Assembly (NCBI GenBank): GCA_016934955.1
Contig: JAFGRY010000033.1
Location: 1 to 64,000, forward strand
Length of the DNA: 64,000 nucleotides
From: a bacterium
GTDB taxonomy: Bacteria > Zhuqueibacterota > QNDG01 > JAGLOF01
Direction of reading: 5' to 3'
The translations under genes were made by a program, and so were the position numbers. Shown here piece after piece: positions 58,342 through 64,000 of the stretch. The notes under the pieces were generated by a model. The model saw only the letters and a program-made list of their open reading frames with translations, did no database searches and was not told the origin of the DNA. The stretch's first letter is position 1; each line of letters starts with the position of its first letter.

Positions 58342-58803
58342 ACGTCCTCCTCTTGTGATACATGACGGAAGCCGATACAGACTTGTGAAAGAAGCGATTG
58401 ATTTCTCGGGCTGTGTTTTATGTCCCGGCAAGCAGCCGGGCCGGGTGTCGTATCACCGGCAGGGTGCATACGCTCACCAGAGACGGTACCGGAGAATCTG
58501 TTTCTCCCGGAAGAAGCGTGACGAGCGTCTTCCAGATCGTCGGAATGAATGAAATATTCCGCTCCGGGGGGTATAGACGCGGTATCGGCGCGGGTCGAAG
58601 TGTGTGTACTCACACTAATGTATCATTGCGGCCTTCCCGGTAGTACCCCATCGCGGGAAAAATTTCCTTAAATATATAATAAACATCAGATAATTTCAAG
58701 TGAATTCAGTGTCACAGACCGAGTTGTCACCCTATTCCTGTTAAACGGGAGAGGCAAGCCTGAAGCAGCAGCTCACCCTGCATAGATCGGGCGCCCCTGT
58801 CAC
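58342..58803. other. Gap of about 460 bases, no gene; probable long leader of the DUF2541 gene
   Basis: No convincing coding frame. The part nearest 58671-58699 is AT-rich and promoter-like on the minus strand. The part between it and the DUF2541 start is GC-rich with several short self-complementary words (for example around 58480-58530 and 58545-58575) that could fold. I cannot match it to a known riboswitch. Confidence 0.4.
58671..58699 (-). promoter_or_regulatory. Candidate promoter, minus strand
   Basis: TTGAAA (58694-58699), 17-base spacer, TATATT (58671-58676), within an AT-rich block. The nearest downstream gene on this strand starts at 58341. Confidence 0.5.
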
Positions 58804-59508
58804 TCAATCCTTTACAAGCCGCACGGAGAACCCGTAAATATATTTATAATAATCGCGGTATGAGTAGTCGTGGTCGTACGGCAGATGCCGTCCCCAGGCA
58901 CTTTCGCCGTTATAATCGGTGGCGGTCCACACCTGATAGGAGCGTTTTTCATTGTAAAAAACGCCGTTCTGGCCGCGGTAGCCCGATCCCCGGGCGGAAA
59001 AATCGAACTTGTTCGTGGCGCCGGTGTTCGGGTCCCGCCAGTGCTCAGTTCCTTTCTCTTTGAGTTTTCCGCCCGCTGTGCCTCTGTAGGCGATGTCATC
59101 GGCTTCCTCCTGGGTCAATCCTGCCCGCATCTCGAGCAGCTTCCAGTCTTCGTCAGTGGCCACGTGCCACCCCTCGGGAGCGAGGTTGCGGCTGTCGTTC
59201 ACCGCGTACCAGTTATAGAGACGTCCATAGATCTCGGCGCGGTAAGTTTCATTCTGATAGTTGCACCAGGCGGGTGTGGTGAGCGCGATCCACTCCTCCC
59301 CGGAGGTCACCTCCGCAATCGGATCGCCGTTGCGGAAGTGGGTCACGCGCAGGTCCTCCGCAATCCAGTACTGGCCGCCGATTTTCACCACTTCATACTT
59401 GTTGCCGTCGATATCTACGCACTTCGGCAGTTTTTCAGCATTCTGGCAGGCCGTCAGCAGCATGACGATAATTGCCGGCAGCAGGAAGATAATAGATCGT
59501 TTTCTCAC
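58804..59508 (-). CDS. FISUMP-domain lipoprotein
   Basis: 234 residues from GTG 59508, chosen because AGGAG lies seven bases upstream and the signal peptide then begins with RKRS. Lipobox MLLTAC. The mature protein is a Fibrobacter succinogenes major paralogous (FISUMP) domain: 'IGGQYWIAEDLRVTHFRNGDPI', 'TPAWCNYQNE', 'YGRLYNWYAVNDSRNLAPEGWHVATDEDW', 'GGKLKEKGTEHW', 'FDFSARGSGYRGQNGVFY', 'GFSVRLVKD'. The domain is frequent in FCB bacteria and related to formylglycine-generating folds, without a proven activity. Stands alone. Confidence 0.9.
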   Translation of the reverse strand: MRKRSIIFLLPAIIVMLLTACQNAEKLPKCVDIDGNKYEVVKIGGQYWIAEDLRVTHFRNGDPIAEVTSGEEWIALTTPAWCNYQNETYRAEIYGRLYNWYAVNDSRNLAPEGWHVATDEDWKLLEMRAGLTQEEADDIAYRGTAGGKLKEKGTEHWRDPNTGATNKFDFSARGSGYRGQNGVFYNEKRSYQVWTATDYNGESAWGRHLPYDHDYSYRDYYKYIYGFSVRLVKD

Positions 59509-59726
59509 GGATATCTCCTGAATTGATTGTTTGGATACGTGCTTCCTGCAAACGCTCGCCGTCCCTGGGACGTGTCGATAATTTACAGGGGCGATGCGAA
59601 CGGGACAAGTGACATTATTGCAATAATGGAGGGATCGGCCAATGTATCCGAGGTCGGTCCTCTGCACCGGAGAGGATCAGCGGGAAACCGGCTGCATCAG
59701 GGACCGGAATGTTCACACCCCCTGAT

Positions 59727-60155
59727 TCAGCGTTCAAAGGCCGCCAGAAATGCGTCGACCAGCTCGGCGCCGCCCATGAAGGTCGCCACCTCAAAGGCGT
59801 AATACTCACCGCTGCGAGTTCCCATGACGAAGGTCGTCAGCGCTTTTTTCTTCTCCGCCTTGACGGTAATCTCTTTCCTGGGCCAGCGGCCCGCTTCCTT
59901 TTTGATCTTGAATTTGAATCCTCTGGGGGCATATTTGAAGGCATACACGAATTCCGTACCCACGCCGATAAACACCGGATTGGGCAGATCGCTGGTTTTT
60001 GCCCCGGCACCGAACCCTCCCGAGAGTCTGGAAATCAGCAGTGAACTCAGTGATCCCGCGTGACTGCAGGTCATGGCGGCAATGATCGTATCGTCACAGT
60101 GGGGCTGAAGCGCATCGACCATTTTGGCCATCTGCTTTGCTGTTTTTTCATTCAT
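59727..60155 (-). CDS. Cytoplasmic protein of unknown function
   Basis: 142 residues from ATG 60155 (AGGGG seven bases upstream). No signal peptide. An N-terminal helix ('KTAKQMAKMVDALQPHCDD'), a Gly/Ser-rich segment, then alternating basic strands ('EFVYAFKYAPRGFKFKIKK', 'RKEITVKAEKKKALTTFVMG') and a C-terminal helix ('GAELVDAFLAAFER'). The strand-rich basic core with a final helix recalls PH-like folds, but I cannot name a family. 81 bases separate it from the DUF2200 gene upstream on the same strand. Confidence 0.7.
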   Translation of the reverse strand: MNEKTAKQMAKMVDALQPHCDDTIIAAMTCSHAGSLSSLLISRLSGGFGAGAKTSDLPNPVFIGVGTEFVYAFKYAPRGFKFKIKKEAGRWPRKEITVKAEKKKALTTFVMGTRSGEYYAFEVATFMGGAELVDAFLAAFER

Positions 60156-60236
60156 ATGCAATCCCCTTACATTGAAAGCTGACACCTCAACTTCAATGGT
60201 GTGCGTTCCTCCTGCTGCAGCGTGCGGAAGATGCGA

Positions 60237-60587
60237 CTACTGCCGCAGAATTTTCTCCATTGTCCTGCCTTTTGCCAGCTCATCGATCAGCTTGTCAAGA
60301 TAGCGGATATTTCGCATCAGCGGATCTTCGATCGTCTCAACGCGGACTCCGCAGACCACACCCGTGATACGCGAACAGTTCGGATGGATTGCCGGAGCCT
60401 GGGCGAAGAATGTTTCAATATCATTCATCTGCTCGATTTGCCGCCGCAGCCCGGCCTCGTCGTAGCCCGTCAGCCAGCGGATAATCTGATCGACTTCTTC
60501 CTTTGTGCGATTCTTTCGTTCCGCTTTGGCAACGTACAGCGGATAAACCTTCGCGAACGGCATTCCAAACACCGTATGTCGGGACAT
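60237..60587 (-). CDS. DUF2200-family protein
   Basis: 116 residues. The opening '[25 protein letters not shown]' and '[17 protein letters not shown]', then '[41 protein letters not shown]', are the conserved DUF2200 blocks, and the length is normal. Small cytoplasmic protein of unknown function found across many bacteria, often moved horizontally. Confidence 0.88.
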   Translation of the reverse strand: MSRHTVFGMPFAKVYPLYVAKAERKNRTKEEVDQIIRWLTGYDEAGLRRQIEQMNDIETFFAQAPAIHPNCSRITGVVCGVRVETIEDPLMRNIRYLDKLIDELAKGRTMEKILRQ

Positions 60588-60660
60588 TGATTTTTCTCCC
60601 CATAATAAAGAGCCTATGTATAACTCGTATCACATGCATCGGTCCGTTTCGCTCTGTCGA

Positions 60661-60937
60661 CTATCTTTGCCAATCACACACCTCTCGGGACAGACCGCCG
60701 GCCCTATGGATGAACCCGAAACTCCGGCCGTCTGCAAGTGCAGCGACCTCCCATCTGAACACTCCTATTTTTTTCATGGGTATGTTCACCGGTCGATCCT
60801 GTTCCGAACGGGGGCGAAGAGGTCCATTCGGCCTTGACAATGCCATCCCGCCAGTCGACATCGTTGCCGACATCCATCAAATAGTTCCAGACGGATTCGG
60901 GCCTTCGTGCAATATATATGGATTCGTTGATGAGCAT
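60661..60937 (-). pseudogene. Frameshifted and truncated SRPBCC/START-type gene
   Basis: ATG 60937 (GAAGG eight bases upstream) opens 'MLINESIYIARRPESVWNYL...DWRDGIVKAEW', the typical first third of SRPBCC ligand-binding proteins. At a run of seven A near 60771-60778 the matching frame shifts by one base. The continuation 'IGVFRWEVAALADGRSFGFI' lies in the other frame and stops at 60661-60663. With one A fewer the two halves join. Even then the product would be about 90 residues, short of the usual 140, so it looks like a decaying gene; a sequencing error at the homopolymer is the other explanation. Confidence 0.65.
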
Positions 60938-60984
60938 AATACGCGCCTTCAGCAGGTACAGGACAGTCGATGATTTTTTTGCCG

Positions 60985-62685
60985 TCATTCCCCAAACAGC
61001 CGGAACGCGCCGATACGGGTGGAGTAGGAATCGGCATCCTTTTTCAGATAGTCTCCCACGTACCAGATGGTGCGGTCATCGCTTGGATCGATCGCCGTCT
61101 GGGTATAGTCCTGCCAGCGAAGCGTGTTCGTCTGGGCGGCTTCACCTTCGGCGAGCACGACCTCCCGCAGGGACAGTATTCCGGAAGGGTCACCGTACCG
61201 CCTGCCGGCAAAGCGCTGCCCGGGGAAGGAGAGTGAATCGCAGAAGGTGTAGCCGATACCGATGTTCCCCCGCCCGTCGAAGGCGGGACTGGCCATCCAA
61301 CGGTAGGAGCCCCCCGGACAGTAGGTACCCTGCTGGTGCAGAGAGACATTGCTTTCTCCGTCCAGACTGAATTCGTACCAGCGCACACCCCCGCCTCCCG
61401 CGGAGGTCGCCACGGAATGGACCGCGACGATCGACTGCCGGTCGCCGATGCGGCGGTAGACCAGGCGCGCCATGATCTTGTCGCCCTGGGCATCGAGGCG
61501 CTGGCCCGTGCCCGCCTGCGGGACGGCTTCCGTCAGCTGCCCGCCCCCCAGGTAGCGATAGGGCGCCACGGTGATTTTCACCGGCCCTTCCAATCGTGAT
61601 ATTGCGGGATCGTCCCAGTCCGTGAATATCTTCCAGACATAGATACCGTCGTCTTCCATGACACCCTTCAATTGGGCGCCGCCGGCTGCCATCATGATAT
61701 TAGGCGCGCCTTCCGGAGGCGGCTGTGTTCCGTCGAGGTCTGCATTATTGAGAAAGTTCACATCATCAATAATGAATCCCAGTTCCCTGGCAGGTTCGCC
61801 CCTGAGCATTTTTTCCCGTTCGGCAATATATATATGTTTCTGGATAACGTTATCGCCGGTGCTGGTCGGCACGTAGTACCCGTCGGGCCAGACTGCGGGA
61901 CGGGGATAATCGGGGAACAGGGGACGCACGAATTCGTAGCGGTAATACGATCCCAGGGGATCGGGACCGGTGCTGACCGCGTAACACATGGCATATGATC
62001 CTTCGGGATTTTGCGGACGCCGACGCCCCTCCCCTCTCCCGCGTGTTCTCGCTTCCCGGGCAGCTTCGACCTCTTCGGCCGTGGGGTTCGGCGGCTGAAA
62101 GAGCGGTACCGCGGGGCCCGGCTGATCAGCGACTCCCGGCAGGCTCAGATGCGCCGGTTCTCCTGATTTCGGAATCGCCGGCTCCTGTTCCCGGGGCGGC
62201 AGCCGCCTGAATATTGGCATGACGATCAGCCAGCGGTCTGCCAGCTGGTCGTAGCGCACGACCGCGTCCCCGTTGTTCATCTGCCCGCCGGCGCCGAACC
62301 CGCGGAACACGTTGTTCGTGGGAACGGGGCCATACAGTATTTTCCCGGTCGTATCGAAGCGGGCGCCTTTTTTCGTATAGACCGCCATGCGGGAGTTCAC
62401 GGTCTGAACGATGTGATCCGGACCGACCGCCAGGGAGTTATCGGAGGGATTGCGGAACCGGGCCTCGCCCTGTGGTCCTGCAAACCCTTCGCCCAGCCCG
62501 TCGAAACTGACCGGCATCTCCGGGGCGGGCCCTGTCCCGTGTTCAGTCTGCTCTATCGCTTCGGACGTCAGGGGCGGGGTATCGATCCCCCGGGACAGGT
62601 TCGCAAAACGGAGCGCCCCTACCAGTAAAAGAACGGCAGCGGCGACGATGAGCGCGGCGGGGACATGGATATGGTATCTTTTCAC
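60985..62685 (-). CDS. Large exported protein of unknown function
   Basis: 566 residues from GTG 62685, supported by GGAGG five bases upstream; frames open to 62718 but lack a ribosome site. One N-terminal membrane helix or signal segment (about 8-28) and no other. The mature part starts with 'SDNSLAVGPDHIVQTVNSRMAVY' and contains 'GDAVVRYDQLADRWLIV', 'SYAMCYAVSTGPDPLGSYYRYEF', 'DYPRPAVWPDGYYV' and 'WMASPAFDGRGNIGIGYTF'. This repeat-like set of W/Y-rich blades suggests a propeller. A Pro/Arg-rich insertion (about residues 170-230) interrupts it. I cannot assign an activity. Confidence 0.75.
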   Translation of the reverse strand: MKRYHIHVPAALIVAAAVLLLVGALRFANLSRGIDTPPLTSEAIEQTEHGTGPAPEMPVSFDGLGEGFAGPQGEARFRNPSDNSLAVGPDHIVQTVNSRMAVYTKKGARFDTTGKILYGPVPTNNVFRGFGAGGQMNNGDAVVRYDQLADRWLIVMPIFRRLPPREQEPAIPKSGEPAHLSLPGVADQPGPAVPLFQPPNPTAEEVEAAREARTRGRGEGRRRPQNPEGSYAMCYAVSTGPDPLGSYYRYEFVRPLFPDYPRPAVWPDGYYVPTSTGDNVIQKHIYIAEREKMLRGEPARELGFIIDDVNFLNNADLDGTQPPPEGAPNIMMAAGGAQLKGVMEDDGIYVWKIFTDWDDPAISRLEGPVKITVAPYRYLGGGQLTEAVPQAGTGQRLDAQGDKIMARLVYRRIGDRQSIVAVHSVATSAGGGGVRWYEFSLDGESNVSLHQQGTYCPGGSYRWMASPAFDGRGNIGIGYTFCDSLSFPGQRFAGRRYGDPSGILSLREVVLAEGEAAQTNTLRWQDYTQTAIDPSDDRTIWYVGDYLKKDADSYSTRIGAFRLFGE

Positions 62686-62737
62686 AGGGACCTCCGGCAG
62701 CGGCTTGCCGAACATCACATTCGAGTTCAGCGCTATT

Positions 62738-62920
62738 TTAGGGTACCATCGTGGTGGACTGAATATCGGCCGTATGCTTCATAAAACGGTTGAAAACAGC
62801 ATCCTCAATCGTGAATTGCAGCCGCTCGGCATCGCCCGATATCAATGCGCTGATATCGTGTGCATCCAACGATACGTTTAGATATTCCGTCTGCGGCCCT
62901 GAGTCCTGGGCCGCCAGCAA
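62738..62920 (-). CDS. Doubtful small protein
   Basis: A 60-codon frame from TTG 62920. The composition is protein-like ('YLNVSLDAHDISALISGDAERL', 'IEDAVFNRFMKH'), but there is no ribosome site and its first codons overlap a hairpin. It could be a remnant of a longer gene or noise. Confidence 0.25.
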   Translation of the reverse strand: MLAAQDSGPQTEYLNVSLDAHDISALISGDAERLQFTIEDAVFNRFMKHTADIQSTTMVP

Positions 62921-62929
62921 AAGCGGCCC
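62893..62929. terminator. Hairpin pair after the small membrane-protein gene
   Basis: Three copies of a 7-base word alternate: GCGGCCC (62893-62899), GGGCCGC (62908-62914), GCGGCCC (62923-62929). The middle one can pair with either side, giving two mutually exclusive 7-bp stems with 8-base loops, directly after the stop at 62931. On the minus strand no T tract follows; T residues sit in one loop. Confidence 0.45.
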
Positions 62930-62930
62930 T

Positions 62931-63218
62931 TCAGTTCCAGGGGGTACGTGAGAAGAGCAGCAGCACCAGGAACAGCAGATAGAGCAGCGCCGGCAGGGCC
63001 GGAATCAGCAGAAGGATGACCGCGAGAGTACGGTGCCCCTTATTCATGAGAAGGCGGCCGCCCCCCAGGACGGCCGCCATGACGGCGATCATCGCGATCC
63101 AGATGCCAATATTGTCAGCCGACACCGTGCCGTTCTTCACTCCCGAAAGGAAGTAGAAGAGGCAGACAAGGCCGGTCAGTGCATCCAGGGTCCAGAGAAT
63201 CGCATATACCTGTCTCAT
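62931..63218 (-). CDS. Small integral membrane protein
   Basis: 95 residues with three membrane helices (about 5-26, 37-57, 65-90), a positively charged loop 'NKGHRTLAV' between the last two, and no signature I recognise. GGGAG precedes the ATG. A second, much smaller membrane protein is coded about 80 bases upstream on the same strand. Confidence 0.75.
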   Translation of the reverse strand: MRQVYAILWTLDALTGLVCLFYFLSGVKNGTVSADNIGIWIAMIAVMAAVLGGGRLLMNKGHRTLAVILLLIPALPALLYLLFLVLLLFSRTPWN

Positions 63219-63296
63219 GGGTATCTCCCGAAAAGCGGCAGACAGCGGACGCTGTGCTTCATGCCCGGGATACGCTCACGCTTTTGAGGGCGTCTT

Positions 63297-63407
63297 TTAT
63301 AGAACCCGGCCACCAGCCAGCCGGGCCAGCAGAATTGCGATGAAGCCGACCACCACCCGCATGCTTCTGTAGTCGATCAGCCGGTCCGATGATGGATTTG
63401 TCTGCAT
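63297..63407 (-). CDS. 36-residue membrane protein or remnant
   Basis: ATG 63407 with a strong GGGAGG six bases upstream opens a 36-codon frame ending in TAA at 63297: a polar start, 'DRLIDYRSMRVVVG', and one hydrophobic helix 'FIAILLARLAGG'. The LIDYR..R...G.IA.LL pattern is like the first helix of some four- to five-helix membrane proteins, so this may be a truncated remnant. The good ribosome site makes a real small protein possible too. Confidence 0.5.
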   Translation of the reverse strand: MQTNPSSDRLIDYRSMRVVVGFIAILLARLAGGRVL

Positions 63408-63526
63408 GTGAACCTCCCTGGTTTGAGAATATTCATCCTGTGATCATACACGACAACCGCACCGTGTAACGAGCCGGTTTAGAGATGTATGCCCTGCATG
63501 CATATATCGGAAACACAGAAGGGATA

Positions 63527-64000
63527 TTATTTATACGCGCTGATCCAATCGATCTCCAGCCGGAAGGCACCCTCCTGCTTGTTCGAGATGAGAAATCCCA
63601 CCTGCTGAATCAGCTCCGCTGAAACGGGATCCACACCGGTGAGGGTCCTTCCCCGGAAGGTCGGCACGCAGCCGGCAAAGGGCACCCGCACCGTCACCCA
63701 CGCATCCTTCCGTGTCTCGAACGCATAGGCATAGGCGATTCCGTCGAAACGGCCGCCGGTGCGAATGCGGAATTCGTACTGCTTCCCGTCCCCCCTGACC
63801 CGCACAAGGATACCATCGTATCCTTCCAGATCCAGGGGACGCGGCCGGGTACTGGTCGACGCGAATCCGCCGTAGTTTTCCAGTGAGACCGTGCCCGCGA
63901 ACAGAGCCGTCCCTTCCCCGGTAACGGTCATACTGCTTCTGGACAGTCCTCCCATGACCCCGTCGTTGATGACCACCCATTCACCGGCATCAGTCGGCCT
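63527..64000 (-). CDS. CIA30/NDUFAF1-like protein, cut by the window edge
   Basis: The frame is open to the end of the window, so the N-terminus is missing; a GTG at 63976 lies inside the domain and is unlikely to be the start. 'WVVINDGVMGGLSRSSM', 'FAGTVSLENYGGFASTST', 'YDGILVRVRGDGKQYEFRIRT', 'WVTVRVPFAGCVPTFRGR' and 'VGFLISNKQEGAFRLEIDWI' are the ordered blocks of the CIA30 galactose-binding-like fold. Bacterial members are of unknown function. At least 157 residues are present. Confidence 0.85.
   Translation of the reverse strand, partial: RPTDAGEWVVINDGVMGGLSRSSMTVTGEGTALFAGTVSLENYGGFASTSTRPRPLDLEGYDGILVRVRGDGKQYEFRIRTGGRFDGIAYAYAFETRKDAWVTVRVPFAGCVPTFRGRTLTGVDPVSAELIQQVGFLISNKQEGAFRLEIDWISAYK

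Overview
The window looks like a chromosomal piece of an uncultured, GC-rich, diderm bacterium, most plausibly from the wider Fibrobacteres-Chlorobi-Bacteroidetes (FCB) group. The support is indirect: a secreted protein with a type IX secretion (T9SS)-like C-terminal sorting domain, a lipoprotein with a FISUMP domain, M14 peptidases with embedded calcium-binding loops, a SusR-like one-component regulator, a LapA-LapB pair that implies an LPS outer membrane, and a MurE with the meso-diaminopimelate DNPR signature. TGA is an ordinary stop codon here. No rRNA or tRNA gene was seen, so the phylum cannot be fixed.

Layout. 1-6.3 kb is an accessory stretch of lower and uneven GC. It holds a small membrane protein, an eIF1-like YciH factor, a metalloprotease-like lipoprotein, a PLP aminotransferase, an AT-richer exported protein, an IS200-like REP-associated tyrosine transposase (RAYT) and a MazEF-type toxin-antitoxin pair. 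Seven copies of a nested palindrome are spread through 2.08-6.32 kb, at nearly every gene junction and once in frame inside the aminotransferase. 6.3-23.9 kb carries exported or surface proteins: two DUF4097 paralogues, a SusR-like AraC regulator divergent from an M28-M19 peptidase fusion, a lipoprotein hydrolase, a sortilin-like beta-propeller, a concentrative nucleoside transporter, and a tandem of M14 peptidases in which the first has lost its catalytic residues.

24.0-41.5 kb is a complete division and cell-wall (dcw) operon on the minus strand, in the order mraZ-rsmH-ftsL-ftsI-murE-murF-mraY-murD-ftsW-murG-[receiver domain]-murC-murB-ftsQ-ftsA-ftsZ. Genes overlap or nearly touch. A consensus-like promoter and five 10-bp MraZ-type repeats precede mraZ. 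The lone receiver-domain gene between murG and murC is unusual, and murD seems to need a CTG start. Divergent from mraZ is a five-gene operon: miaB, lapA, lapB, a TPR-SPOR protein and an unknown. Together the two operons cover peptidoglycan precursor synthesis, septum assembly and probably LPS homeostasis.

45.8-54.4 kb is a signalling block: VanZ-like protein, ECF sigma factor, single-domain response regulator, a 1312-residue hybrid kinase (REC-PAS-kinase-REC-Hpt) and a HisKA_2-type kinase. 54.5-64.0 kb returns to exported and small proteins: an LVIVD propeller with sorting domain, a secreted protein whose frame appears interrupted by an in-frame TGA, a DUF2541 protein, a FISUMP lipoprotein, a DUF2200 protein, a frameshifted SRPBCC gene, a large exported protein, small membrane proteins and a CIA30-like protein cut by the window edge.

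The most interesting signals are the RAYT/palindrome region with a palindrome translated inside an enzyme, the catalytically dead M14 paralogue beside an intact one, the receiver gene inside the dcw operon, the interrupted gene at 56.9-57.8 kb with its internally deleted copy at 54.5-54.7 kb, and the M28-M19 fusion.
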